Made by a program: the position numbers and the translations under genes. Below are positions 22,914-34,890 of a stretch of 64,000 nt of DNA, piece by piece (within the stretch, counting starts at the first letter, position 1; each line of letters begins with the position of its first letter). The DNA is taken from NCBI GenBank assembly GCA_020081605.1, contig JAHREC010000049.1:2418001-2482000 (forward strand), written 5' to 3'. A model generated the notes under the pieces. It worked only from the letters and a program-made list of their open reading frames with translations. It made no database searches and had not been told where the DNA came from. The stretch is from Albifimbria verrucaria. Its lineage: Eukaryota > Ascomycota > Sordariomycetes > Hypocreales > Stachybotryaceae.

Positions 22914-25470
22914 TTAAACAGCACTGTCTTCGTGCTTCATTTGTGGTGTTGAGTCAACCGAGTCTGACCTCTCCGTGCCTGCAGGAGGCGGTGTCGGCAT
23001 CGGCTTCTGATCGAGCGCCGTGTGTCCGTAGCCCGGGGTGACACGCTTTTCCTTCACCATAAGTATTGAGAGGACCAGTGAGATGGCGGAGATGATGCAT
23101 AGCAACATCCATACTCTGTACAAGCCATCGATCAGACCGTCAACAAGGACCTCCTTCTCTGCCCCGGCAAAGGTGTCAATTTCCTTGACCATGGCCACCA
23201 GCCTCTCGGTCCACTCCTTGGCCTTTTCCGCAAACTCTCCGCTCTTCGTAACCTGGGCCTTGAACTCATTCTGAAACGCAACGCTGCTAGCAGCTACGCC
23301 AAAGGCACCGCCAAGAGTGCGGCAGAAGGCGAAGGTGCTGGCTGCCCAAGGGAGGTCGAAGCTGAATGCACTTGTCTGAGCCGCGTATGACAGGGCCGAG
23401 ATAACCATACCCAGGCCAACGCCGGCAGGAACGAAGATGAGGATGAAATCGGCCGTCTCTGTATGTGTGTTGAGAGCCATAAAGAAACCCGTTCCAAGCG
23501 CCATCATGATCCATCCGATCCATACAAAAGGATGGTACTGGCCCATCTTTGCAATGACCAGACCAACGATGATAGCCGATGGAACCACAGTAAGGGTGAT
23601 TGGAAGCAGGGCCACGGCCGTCTCAACCGGTGTCCTGCCCTCACCTGGTGATAAATAGGAAGCATGTATGCAACGGCATAGAGCACCATGCCATGAGTAA
23701 TAGTTAACAAATAAGAGCCGATCGAGGTCGACGAAATGAATAAACTCGGACGAAGGAGTGGAAGTGCTGCCGAGTATGCAGGACTGATGAAGAGGTGAAT
23801 AAAGAAAGCGGCGAATCCAAGCGCGCCGACAAAAGAGCGACGACAACTTCGGGAGCTCCCCATCCAAACACAGCACCACCTGTAAAATTGTTAGCCTTGT
23901 CGTTTCCACTATACACTCGATTGCAAACCTACCCCAGCTGATAGCAATAAGGATGGCGGTGAGCGAGCCGCCAAGGATGATCGTTCCAGCCCAGTCGAAA
24001 TATCCGAGTCCCATAAAGGCCGGTGTAAATCTGCTCGGCAGGCCGAGGGTGATGAAGCTGGTAATTATGGCAATACCACAGAATGGCAGGTTGATCCAGA
24101 AGATCCACTGCCACTTATCTTCGGCGAATGCACCTCCAATCATGGGTCCAAGGATAGTTCCCACACCCCAGCTAATCGAAATGATACCGAACCACTTGCC
24201 ACGGTTCTTGAGCGAGACGAGATCGGTCATGAATGCGTATGTCATTGCCAGACAACCACCTGAGCCCAAGCCCTGCACGGACCGACCAGCTAACAGCAGG
24301 CGCGCATTGGGTGCGATACCGCCAAGTACACTGCCAATAGCCAGCAAGGTAATGCTTGCCATCGTGATGGCCTTTCGTCCAAACATCTGAGAAAGGGCGT
24401 TGAAGAGAGGCTGGATGATGGTCGCAGTCAGTAATGAGCTGGTGCCGAGCCAGAAAGATTGTACTGCTGTAAGCTTGATCTTCTGCGCAATAGTCTATAA
24501 AGAAAAAAATCGTCAGTCCAGCGACGCGGATATCGTTGGTGTTGCATGTAAACTCACCGGTAAAGCCACCGTTATACTGGTAGATTCGATGGCCAGAAGG
24601 AGATTGATCAAGCACAGAGTTCCAACAGCCATATAAAACTTGGTTCCCTGGACGGAAGGCGACAGAGGCGGCGGTGGTGGAGGCGGCAGAAGTCGTAAAG
24701 GCTCCACCACAGGTAGAGGTGGCTCTTCGAGGCCCCGATGAGGCTCGTCATCTGACGAGTCCTCGTCTGAGGAGTATCTTTCATCGACCGAATCACGATA
24801 TAATGATACACTGCGAACAGACTCGCGGCGTGTCGGCCCACGGTATAGTGGTTCCTGGAAGGGAGGGTCCTCGTGGTAAGAAGGAGCTTTGCGGGACGAG
24901 CGAATAGATGCGCCAATGTATGAAGATGCGCTGGAGACGGAACGTTGAATTGTCGGCTCGGTTGCTACTCGTTGGAGGTGCGGGCGATCAATCATGGTAC
25001 TTTCATCGCCTGGCAGCTCGACAATCGGGATATCGGGCGTAGAATAAGATGTTGGGATCGCGGGAACAGGTGGAGGAGGGGCGAGCCGGCCCGTGAGTTC
25101 GGGAAGTTGTGCTCACTACGGTAAAGCTGAGGGAGGCTCCGTACGACAAACTGTCGTGAGGGTCAAAGTATGGGGTGTCGTCAAAGTTGGTGCTGTATAC
25201 TGAAGGGATGAATCGTCGAGCCATGCGAACGGAGGGCTGGGTCAAGAAGTTGGAGTCGAGGCGAACCATGCTCTCACGATGTGGGAAGAGCTCTCTTCCA
25301 AAATACCTAACCTCCAAGGCTTTGCGCGTTCGCGAGGTGGGCATCCGGTTGAGTCCTGGCCTCTGCGCGTTGTCGACGAGCCGCTCACCCTCGCCCTCGC
25401 CCTCGCGCGGCCCATCTACGTCGACAACCACCATCCTCGGCGCCTCTTCATCGTGGTCGTAGTGTGTCAT
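22914..25470 (-). CDS. DHA2-type MFS transporter with long hydrophilic N-terminus (frame breaks)
   Basis: Plasma-membrane or vacuolar drug:H+ antiporter of the 14-TMS DHA2 family; substrate unknown. The membrane part starts at about 24640 (YMAVGTLCLINLLLAIEST) and shows GLGSGGCLAMTYAFMTD, LKNRGKWFGII and the antiporter motif C region WGVGTILGPMIGGAFAED. Introns: 24495-24557 (63 nt, GTGAGT/TATAG) and 23880-23932 (53 nt, GTAGGT, branch GCTAAC). Frame breaks: two bases near 25085-25103, then A run 23831-23834 and 23644-23645. With the ATG at 25470 the protein is about 814 residues. Its first about 290 are hydrophilic, with EGEGEGERL and a polyproline run. With the alternative ATG at 24995 it is about 655. 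The upstream part reads as coding (acidic/basic, no stop) but crosses a two-base discrepancy, so the N-terminus is the weak point. Confidence 0.85.
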
Positions 25471-26621
25471 GGTGGGCAATGCACACAGTCGCAAGGCTTG
25501 TTGCCAGTGGCGTTGTTGAAGTGAGTTTCACACTTTCAACTTTCTCTTACACCGAAGGAAGGAAATTTCGCCTCGAACCCAAGAGACTGGGAGAGGGCCA
25601 GATTTATTAGACCTGGTCAGGGGTGGGCGCAGATGGGTAATGGTGGGCTAGAACCGATTCAAGCATATTTGCCCTTTTCCGAAGCAAGGCACGCGTCGTC
25701 CGAAGTCACGGCCAGGATCCCATCGTCCCCAATTACCGGCTCTTCCCCTGCCGGGCCTTGCAGCCCTTACGATCAGTGCTCTTGTTGGCTGAGGCGGGCC
25801 TGCATTGCATCATGCTTAGCATGTGGTGTAAGGGTCAGCCCATGAGGCTACATGGGCCGAAGGCATTAGGCAATCCATCGTGGCCGCCATGGGTGAAGAG
25901 CTGCGGCCTGGCGTTGGCAGCTAGGCTCGGAAAGGCGAAAATACGACACGGGGTCCTGAGTAGGCGGCCAATAAGCTGGGATGCGGGAGATTGGCGTGGG
26001 AGGTGGAGACCAAACGTTCCCCATAGTCATGTGGATAGTGATTTATTTGGACATGGCCAGGAACGGATAAAAGGGGTCGTGCTGAAGAACCTTGACAGGC
26101 ACTGCAGAAGCAGCCGTGGTATGCTAGGTACCTACTCGTTGTCGAAAGTGGCCAAAAGGGTTCGTGCCACCAGCCAGCAGATGGCTGCCAACACCAGCAA
26201 CGAGCTGGCGGCAAACGATAGATGGGACGGAAAGCGACGAGCAGGCCAACGGAGGCCCCTTCGGTGGTGCCGGCGCATGACGAGACATGCTGGCAACAGA
26301 TGAGGGCTTGTCGACTTCGATGGGAAGGATTCACAGCTCAGCCTGCACGGAGCAGCTAAGGCCCCTGTACCCCTGGATGATGGCAGGGGCAGAGGCTTGT
26401 CACAGTCAGGATATAAATAATATGGTGTTTAGCTGCAGGGCTGATCTTAAACAAGCTGGCCAATCACATGGCCGGAAAATGCCAGCTTACTCCTCCACGC
26501 TTAACCACAAGCGGTAAGCTGGTAGAAGGTCCCCATTTCTTCCCTTACGCAGGAAGAAAGGCAGTCTGGAAGATGCTCCTCTCAATCCGAAACACGCCCT
26601 TGCCAGATCGTTCATCCATCT

Positions 26622-26650
26622 CTCTGCTCTGCTCTGCCCTGCTCTGCTCG
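26622..26650. repeat. (CTCTG)n short tandem repeat
   Basis: Five to six imperfect CTCTG/CCCTG units in intergenic DNA. Confidence 0.75.
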
Positions 26651-28401
26651 GTTTCTGGCGAGGAGGGCCAGGGCCCGGCTCGTATCCTCTCAGATTACCT
26701 GATCAAACCCCAGCAGGCGTATCCGGCTCCAACGGTCATGCCCAAACAATGGTTTATCCGATTCTCCCAGGTCCAGTGATGTAAACTATCTTCCTCTTTG
26801 GGAAATGCTGTCATCGACGTCAAGGCTGAGCCGCATGATTATGTTGTGCCATTCTGACTCAGCCAGATCATCACGATTGTCCTACTTTTGCCTCTAGCCA
26901 CGTCGATTTTGCCCATCAGTGGCGTTCTTACGTTGGGTCGCCATGTATCGGCCGAGGGTGCTGTGAAGGCATGATATGAGACAGCTTCTGTAGCGTTGCC
27001 GGTACGGTTAAGCGCCCGTCTGTACAACGTGCGCTATTTGAAACTGCGACATTTGAAGCGTTGCTCTCGCGGACCGCACACGGCCCTCCAGGCCAGAAAG
27101 GGCGCCAGGAGTCCAGGCTTCTGCCTACAGCCCTACCTAAGGATGCCATACGGGCTCTTGCATGGGTGTTGACAGTTTCTAGTGAGTCGCACAGTCATAG
27201 TGGGTGCTGTGTCCCTCGTGTTTCAGCGATCCAAACCAGCAGCTGCATTACTCCAACCTGCTTCATCCTCTGCGGCTCAGCAACCCTTTCCGGATCCCGT
27301 AAAAATCCAGCGCATGGTCATTGTCATTTATCTGATGCTGTGAGAACACATGCAAATGCTTGTCGAGCGTACAGGTCGTGTCCAGTACTGCCAAGGCCCA
27401 AGTTAGCTTCTTCAAACGAAGCATATATTCTCTACATTTCCAAGTCATTCTTAGATGGCCCAATCACAAAACTCCCATACTCTCAAGGAGCTGTCATAAT
27501 TTCGGTCATGGCACGTAACTCCAGATTGTCTGTCAGATCCAAGCGACAGTTCCGAGCCAAATGCGGGAATGTGGTCAGGTGCAGTCGCGGAATGGGTAAA
27601 TCCATACCATGAAACGCTCGCACCAAAGTTCCTCTATAGTGATCCCAGGGTCCAACACCCACGCAAGACCCATTCTAGACGTATCAGGATATTGTCGTTG
27701 CATTTCCGGATTCTGCGTTCATTTTGAGTGACACCGCCTTCAGGTAGAAGAGAGAGGTACCGTCGGGAATCTGAGACTCTTTATTGCCCCTGGAGTCAGC
27801 GCTGTTTCGATGTACGTTCGGGTCTGTAATCTGTCTTTCTAGCGTGTGGAAAAGGCTATTTAATTCAGAAGCCCGCCGTAATCTCACTTGAAATTCACTG
27901 GACTTGAATCTTCTCCAAATTGTAATTCTTATATTCATGACTGCTATCTGGCTCACTTCTGGAATGAGCGGGCTTGAAGCTTGAAGCATAGAGGCAGCCA
28001 AGAATAGGCCTGTCCCGTATTTCGTGAGGTAAAAAAATAAATAAAAAGTTAAACAAAAACTTCGGAGAGTGATAATCCAATCAATTATAATTCTGATCCA
28101 GAATTTTACACACAAAAGTTACTGCTTGTTGGACTGGGCAATTTCGAGCTGGCTTCGAGTCGTATACATGTACTGGAGCTGTAAAACCAACGACACCATG
28201 ATCCACGTTTTTCATTAGTTCTTACCGCTCCAGATTGACCTAGCCCTCGAGGTTTCTTAGCAATCACAAAATTTGCTTTATATACTCATTACATTTGTAC
28301 ATATATATATTTCCTCCTTTTCTCCTATATCTTTATCATTATTGTTTACTCGAACAATGAAGTTAGCAGGCGAGCATCTACTGTAAGGGCAGATTAGTCA
28401 T

Positions 28402-28421
28402 GAGTTATCACGTGATAACTC
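28402..28421. promoter_or_regulatory. Perfect 20-bp palindrome with CACGTG core upstream of SmF
   Basis: The sequence GAGTTATCACGTGATAACTC equals its own reverse complement over all 20 bases. Its core TCACGTGA is the classic bHLH (Cbf1-like, E-box) site and it carries inverted GATAA words on either side. It lies 185 bp upstream of the SmF start codon, so a role as promoter element is plausible but inferred. Confidence 0.6.
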
Positions 28422-28605
28422 GCCGAATCCGGCTTAGCTTCTCATCCAGCTATTCTCACTTCACATTTGCTCGCAGCATCAAAACAGCATATCGGTGAAT
28501 CAAGAAGCTCACTAGCCAAGCCGCTCAGCTTCACGACGCCTCATCGCTCTCACACTCATCTCACGGAGACTCCCACGCGTACAACACGAGAACGCAGTCG
28601 CCAAA

Positions 28606-28937
28606 ATGAGCTTCGTCCCCATCAACCCGCGGCCTATGCTGCAAGACCTCGTCAACAAGCCCATCTCTGTCCGCCTGAAATGGGGCCAGGTCGACTACAA
28701 GGGCACTCTGGTTGCTGTGGACAGCTACATGAACCTCCAGCTCTCCGACACGGAGGAGTACGTTGCCGACAAGCTTACGGGATCCCTGGGACAGGTTCTC
28801 ATCCGGTGAGGCGCCGACATCTGTGCATCAACCGTGGAAAGAGCCTGAAGCTAACATTGAGAATTAGATGCAACAACGTCCTGTGGGTGCGTGGCGCGGA
28901 TGAAGGCAAGGAGAAGGACGCGGCAATGACTGGTTAA
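28606..28937 (+). CDS. SMX3: Small nuclear ribonucleoprotein SmF
   Basis: Core spliceosomal Sm protein F, one of the seven-membered ring that binds the Sm site of U1, U2, U4 and U5 snRNAs; it acts in nuclear pre-mRNA splicing. It is intact, 89 residues, the usual size. Exon 1 (28606-28805) has the helix SFVPINPRPMLQDLVNKPI, then the Sm1 strands (VRLKWGQVDYKGTLVAVD, SYMNLQLSDTEEY). A 62-nt intron (28806-28867, donor GTGAGG, branch GCTAAC, acceptor ATTAG) splits an Arg codon. Exon 2 carries the Sm2 motif IRCNNVLWVRG and a short charged tail. The W-G-Q-V-D-Y-K-G sequence distinguishes SmF from Lsm6-like paralogues. Confidence 0.95.
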
Positions 28938-29596
28938 TGCCGGTCTTGAATCATTTCACAAGCAGCCACCATGCTTGCAGAGCGAGATGCTACTCACGAC
29001 GATTTCAGGGAAGCGTGGCATCTGCTCAGTTATAGCACAGATGGTGCTACGTATGGCACTACTGTCACTTAAGTTGGCCTTCGCGCCCGCCCTTCAGCAA
29101 CAAAAAAGCGCGCAATCAGTAAAGGGGCCACCAGGGGAGGATATTAGGTGTAACTCTTCGGGATCACACTCCGCAAGAGTAGCGTGGAGGACGCCCTTGC
29201 CAAAGCCAGATAGAACACATCCTCATGATTCAGTTCGCTATGTTGTCATGGGATGAACCGCCATTTCGGCGCTGATACCAATATTGTCGATCATACCAAT
29301 GCAAATTCGAGTTTTCTAAGCCACATCACTGGAATACAATGAAGACGTTGGTCGTCCGAGAAATCACACTACAGCTTCTTGCTCAGCAAATATGCCTTCA
29401 CACCTCAAATTGACCTGAGGGAGAGAAATCTTCTATTGTCTTTTGAAGGGCTGTGCTCGTGTGCTACGTCGCGTGTCTGGAAACATGGATGAATGATTCA
29501 TGTCCTCCTTTGTTTTGTCCAAACCTATTGAAACCTATTGACTACTGATGTACATTTTCTTTGATGTTTCACATAGCGACGAGCATCTTTGTCCTA
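28938..29596. other. Convergent 3' intergenic region
   Basis: About 660 bp between convergent SmF and DHA1 stop codons; no gene is supported. Confidence 0.5.
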
Positions 29597-31418
29597 TCAC
29601 ACGGGAAGGCTATTACTCTCTCTGGTATCCACCATTGACAAGTGTCGTCCTGTGTCGTTCCCGTCCGTTTTATCCTTAGGCACTTCGATCTCATCTTCGC
29701 TGGTCGGCTGCTGCTGCATAGCTCGCATCTTCTCAAGCACCTTTGCCGCCTCCGCAGCGTACTTGCACTTCATCCTGATCTTCTCGCCGTACTTGTAGAA
29801 GAGAAAGGAAATGGCATGCAGGCCAGGGCCAAGAAGGCAGGGACTGAGCTCGCCCAGTGAATACCTAGGTTGCGATACATGTATGTTGTGAATAGAGGAA
29901 AAGCAGCTGCAAATAGCGAACGAAGGACTGCGTTCGCTGCAAGAACAGATGCGGCGTAAATAACGTCTAGAAGGTCAGTTAGTTCGGAGTCGTAGCCCAC
30001 AATAAGATGGTTTGTAGCTTGCTTACATGAATCAATCAGATAGTTAAACAGGGAAAGCATAACCAGCACGATACCAGTTGCAAAGACTCCTGTTCCAACG
30101 ATGGACACCGCCCAGTGAACGTCCTTGCCATTGCTCCACGCGAACCAAAACTGGCCCAGAGGCAGAAGAACCGATCCCAAAATCGCCGGTGGTAGACGCG
30201 CCTCTGGAGAAGCATTGCCGCCATTCTTATTCACCACTCTCTTATACCGCTTGTTGTCAAATATGCTGCCAACAGTGCTCACTGTCATGCCAATCGCAAT
30301 GCCAGTGAAAGCAAGGCCACCCACGCCAGGGCTCCAGCCACGTTGCTGTTGGTAAACAATGGGGAATGCTGCAAAGCACATGAATAGTGTGCCATAAACG
30401 ATTGCAGTGTATATTGAAATAACAAGCACAATGGGCTCCGTAAACAACAAAATCCACGGCCGAGACAGCGCGATTTTGAGCTGGCCGGAGAGAGTCTTGG
30501 CCGGCTGGCCAGTGTCCAGCTTCGATATATAGACCTTTCCTGTCTGTTTCGACAGCGCCTCAGCTCTCCTTCTCAAAAGGACCGGTGCATAGGTTTCTGG
30601 ACAGACAAACGTGCCAATAATCCAGAAGATACCCGTGAATATCGCCATGAGGCCTTCTATCCACCGCCAACCAGCGGCTTCTCCAAGGAAACCACCAGCA
30701 ATGGGTCCTGAGATCAGTTAGTACGAGCTACCATCATGCTGATGAGCGTCGGGTGAGGCTACATACCAATAGCAGGTCCCAGGAAAGGCGCTACCGAGAA
30801 GATACTGATAGCGATTCCTCGCTCAGACGCGTCAAAGAGATCAGCAATCACACCTCCAGCATTGGTCAGAGGCGACGATCCAAACGCACCCGCAAAGAAG
30901 CGAAGGACCGCCAGCGTCGTCATGCTGTTAGCACCCGCGGCGCCTGCATTGAACACCGTGAGGGCCATGTACGTGAGGAAGAACAGCCGCTGGCGACCGT
31001 GAAGCTCAGAAAACGGCGCCCAAAGCAGTGGTCCGATAGCGAAGCCTAGCACGAACAAGGACACGCCGAGGACGACGACTGTGCTGGGTGCCTCGAACTC
31101 TTTTGCGACTTCGGTGGCGCCTCCCGCATATGCCGCAGCGGTGAAGGAGACGGCCAGCGTGGCGATGGCTTGAGTGAGCACAATGGTCCATTTCTTGGTA
31201 TTGGACCAAGCCATCGCGTTTCGAGGATCGCCGGGAAGATATTCCACCAGGTAAGGTGACTCGGTGGTTCCATCGCCCTCATACTTGTGCGCGAGCGTCT
31301 CCGGTGTGACGGCAGCCTGGTCCCAGAGAAGTCTTACATGCGTAAAATGAGAGCTCTTGCGCTGAGCTTCAACATCTGCCGCCGTTGGCATTGTTGGGGT
31401 TATTGACGGTTCAGACAT
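29597..31418 (-). CDS. DHA1-type MFS multidrug transporter (one frame break)
   Basis: Plasma-membrane drug:H+ antiporter of the 12-TMS DHA1 family (Flr1/Tpo-like); substrate unknown. About 567 residues. The ATG at 31418 ([10 protein letters not shown]) follows an in-frame TTG that I do not use. Before the first membrane segment stands [18 protein letters not shown], a hallmark of this fungal group. Further motifs are [14 protein letters not shown] (motif A), [31 protein letters not shown] (motif C, across intron 1) and [16 protein letters not shown]. Introns: 30708-30766 (59 nt, GTATGT, branch TACTAAC) and 29967-30026 (60 nt, GTAAGC). One frame break at 29814-29816 (A run); beyond it the frame continues through [16 protein letters not shown] to a TGA at 29597-29599, giving a normal-length cytosolic tail. 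Without the restored base it would stop 57 residues early. Confidence 0.9.
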
Positions 31419-32232
31419 TGCGCGTGTTCTGTGCTGGCTGGGTGCCGTTCTCGCCAAGTTATCCGCATGCGGATATGTTGGTATTCAGAGGACTCAGCTC
31501 AGAACCAATATCACAGCAAACCGAACCATTAATAGCAGTAAGCCAGCATCGACGTGTGGTTAGGCTGGGTTTAGATCAGGACATTGTGAACATAACTCCG
31601 CGAAGCCCGAGTTCGGCCTCAGCGCTCTCAGACGTCCAATGTTGGGGCTTTTCCTTCTTTTGGACACCAGGCTAAATCACCACGGCGTATAAACAGTCAA
31701 CCGCATTGCCGCGGGTATCTCGGGCTTAGCCGGACTTAATCATGCACAAAACACACGAAAGCAGGCACGTTTGGTCCGGGAAAGCGGCCGGCCAAGCCTG
31801 CGCGATGTGCGCCTTTGAGGATGCGGAGGGGTTGTTCGCCAAGCGTAGTATTGATCTACCACCCTGGCCAGCATCGGTGACAGTCCATGCACGCACAGGC
31901 GACGTACGTTGCAGCTCGTCTCCGTCATCATGCGCCCAGCCGCATTGTCGTCACCATCCCAAGGTCGACGAGGTTTGACGGGTTGCGCTCCAAGTTACTG
32001 GGTGCTGTTGCTGCCTCTTAGCATGCGGGTGCTGTCACGATGCACCTTTTGGGCCGCGCTGCATTGCGTTGCCAGCCGCGTCTCATAATCGAATTCTCAG
32101 ATTTCTCATAGTCGATCTGCAAGCGGGGAACTAATAGTCTAGCTTCCAATTCTCGGCAAGGATGTTGGATGGAATCAACCCGCGATCAATCTCGGGTCCT
32201 CAACGTTATGGGATATGTAATAGCAGTAACTA
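31419..32232. other. Intergenic region
   Basis: About 810 bp upstream of the DHA1 gene and downstream of the Rcm1 gene. No supported gene. Confidence 0.45.
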
Positions 32233-34115
32233 CTAATTCTCAAATCCGTCCCACTCTTCGTCCTCCGCTTCGTCCGAATGGGAGCCCTTATTACCAATTG
32301 TCGTTTTGCTGTGTGCATGGGGTTTGTGCTCGTCGCCGTCGCTTTCGCTATCATCCTCGTCGTCTTCCTCTTCCTCTTCCTCTTCTTCTTCTCCCTCGTT
32401 GTCGCCAATGTCGTCATGTTCGCTTTCTCTTCCGTTCAGAGTAAACGGGACCCCAGTAGCTTTTTCAAGGGGCATCCCAAGTGCATCACGTATGATTCTC
32501 CCATCCTCGTCCCTTACATAAGGGCTCTCTTCCCTGTCATTTCCCGTAGTCTCGTCCTCCTCGCCAGATCTGACAAAACCGGCAACGAAGAATCCCATTA
32601 CACCTCGCCCATCATCTTTGTATGAACGAATGCACCCATCCGCAATCGTTGTATCGCCGTTGCATGCTTCAGCCAGGCCTCGTACGGGCCACTCCTTCAT
32701 ACCACTGACCTGTTGTGGTCTTTCCAAAATGCGCCATCCCCTCGCCTTGGCAATGTCGGACTCAAGGGCTCGCATAACAACCCCTTCGTTCTCTTGATTG
32801 TGAACCGAACAGGTGGAATATGTCACCTTCTTCGCTGAAGGGAATTGAAACGCATGTAAGATGATGCTCAGCTGGAAAGAGGCCAATGCCTCAAGTCGCG
32901 CCGCCAAATCCTTCTCCGACTTGACGACAGTCTCATTTCCATCGTCGTCCACAAGGACATTTTCTTTCCCCTTCAACGTCATCCTGTTTCCTCTTGCGCT
33001 TCTTGGAGTTAGAGGAGCAGCTCGACCATTGCCGCGAGCTGCCGGAGGTTCGGGGAGGTGCAGGTCCGGCATCGAATCTCGGCCGACGATGCCGCTTCCT
33101 GAACAGCTAGGGTCAAGGAGCAGAGCTCCCACTTTCTTGAATTGTTCCGACTGAGGATTCACTTGAAGGAAATCCTGGCCAAATGCGATCCGAGTTGCGT
33201 CCTTGGACCCTGCGATCCTAACCATTTTTTCCAAAGTCTGCGCCCGTTTTGAATCCTTTTCAAATGCATAGATGATTTGTTTGGGCGTATCAAATTCGGG
33301 ACGGTGGCTGTGGATGATGGAGGCCAAGTGAGTTGTCTTGTTACCCGGGGCGGCGCAAGCATCAACTATATCACCATCCTCAGCCTGAGGATCGAGAAGG
33401 TAGGCAGGGAAGCAAGATGCTTTATCTTGTAGGATGATTTTTCCAGACGTGTAGGCCTCTGTCTTGGTAAGGTCGGTTCCTTGAGTGATACCAACCAAGT
33501 TCGGAACATGAGGGTCGATGAAAGCTTTTTCCACCGCTGCCTATCACCTCTTGGATATTGCTGGCCCTTTCGAATTTGAGAAATGTCGTCTCCAACTGCT
33601 CTTCTATTGTGCTTTTGAGCGCGTTGATTCGAACCCAGCGGGGATAGTTTGCTTCCTCTCCTGCAGATGCCCGCTGGACTTGTTCTTTGAGAGCATCCAG
33701 TGATCCCGCCTTACGTCTTAACCTTGCCAGTGTAAGCTCAGATGATAAGCGGCCCTTGTGGCGCTCGATTGATGCTCGGAGACCATGGCTTTGCGGTAGA
33801 GCAATTCCTCCCCTAGAGATGAGAAGATCATGAACAAGGAGCAGTGACAACACTGGTGTAAGCTGATTGTACGGTCAGAAGCAGTTCCATAATTGTCATT
33901 TGCACTTGGGTTACCTTGCGTTCGAGGCTGAGAAGTTCAGATCTTTCAATGATCTCCTTCAACACAGAACTCCATTTGCAAGTCTCCAGAACTAGGGCAT
34001 AAAGCTGATTCGGGTTCGACTTGAGATCCTTCTTGCGAAAGATACGCGACTTGAGACTCCCTCCATCTGCAGAAGATGTGGATAAAAATGTGGCTGCCTC
34101 GTGGTAGAGTGACAT
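32233..34115 (-). CDS. RCM1: 25S rRNA m5C methyltransferase Rcm1/NSUN5-like (frame breaks)
   Basis: S-adenosylmethionine-dependent cytosine-C5 RNA methyltransferase of the NOL1/NOP2/Sun family; the yeast orthologue Rcm1 modifies 25S rRNA in the nucleolus. About 610 residues, longer than yeast Rcm1. Exon 1 starts MSLYHEAATFLSTSSADGGS. A 53-nt intron (33853-33905, donor GTGCAA, acceptor CACCAG) precedes LSLLLVHDLLISRGGIALP. Motifs: PRWVRIN (PUA/RRM-like region), DACAAPGNKTTHLA (SAM-binding motif I), LLLDPSCSGSG (motif IV) and YSTCSVHNQENEGVV (motif VI with the catalytic Cys). The C-terminus ends in a tract of about 25 Glu/Asp. Frame breaks lie at 33908-33910 (one base) and about 33528-33537 (two lost or one extra). 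Motif set and order make the identity firm. Confidence 0.92.
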
Positions 34116-34890
34116 TTCAAAAGATCACTGCAAGCTCATGGCTTTTCTTCGAAAAGCTGCTGGATGGCACTAACATGCTAAGATCAGCGGTTGCAGATTC
34201 GTCAAGTCCTCAAACCCCACTGAAAACTTGAGCGCGGCGTGGATTAACCGTGGATAAGCCGCAGAGCATGGGCAGTCAATCACCCTGCAAGTCTGAGAAA
34301 CGCGACCCAAGACCATGACAAGTAGCAACAATCTCATAGACAACGCGACTTACTTACACAATTCACTGAAACAATAATTCTTCTCACGAGGTTATATTCT
34401 GTTCATTCATGCATGCATTCATTCATTCATTCATAACAAAGCAATTCGCATTTCATGTTTCTAGCCGAACCGGTAAGGCACCCACCATGGGTATCTATAA
34501 ATTTCAAGACCTTGAGAAAACTCGCTCAAGCGAGTGACCGAGGTGGCTAGCCATACGATGACCAGACAGACCTCAGTTACAAGAAGGGTAAGCTAAATCG
34601 CCTGAGAGAAAGATGTACAGCTTTGAGAATTGAAAGGTTCGAGTCGCACCCTTAACCAAGGGTTACGACGCATTCATGTGAAGATCCATCTCGTCACACA
34701 AGCCTGCTTCTGATTTTTTTCACGCCTGGCCAAATCGCCGCAGTCCTGAGCACCCTGCCCAGACCGTGATGCTCGATAATCCCGTCACAAATCCCATAAA
34801 GTATCACACAAAACGCTATGCCCAATATTGGCTACTAGACGTGTCTAGAAATCCAAAACTGAGGAGAAGATGGAAATCACAGCCAGCCAC
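34116..34890. other. Intergenic region with small hairpin and (CATT)n repeat
   Basis: About 775 bp. Contains (CATT)n at 34401-34434 and the inverted repeat CTCGCTCAAGCGAG near 34520. A tRNA B-box-like word at about 34639 is discussed under rejected items. Confidence 0.45.
34401..34434. repeat. (CATT)n microsatellite
   Basis: Interrupted tetranucleotide repeat, about seven units with a GCATGC interruption. Confidence 0.85.

Larger units (their letters stand above)
25471..28605. other. Long intergenic region, no supported gene
   Basis: About 3.1 kb between divergent genes. Short open frames only, none with a recognisable domain. About 27990-28360 is AT-rich. A tandem repeat at 26622-26650 and a palindrome at 28402-28421 are listed separately. 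Confidence 0.45.

Noticed and set aside
34580..34670. tRNA-like B-box (GGTTCGAGTCG) followed by ACCCTTAACCA
   Set aside because: An AAGGGT/ACCCTT pairing is possible, but T-stem, D-stem and anticodon stem do not form. Probably chance or a decayed tRNA-derived fragment.
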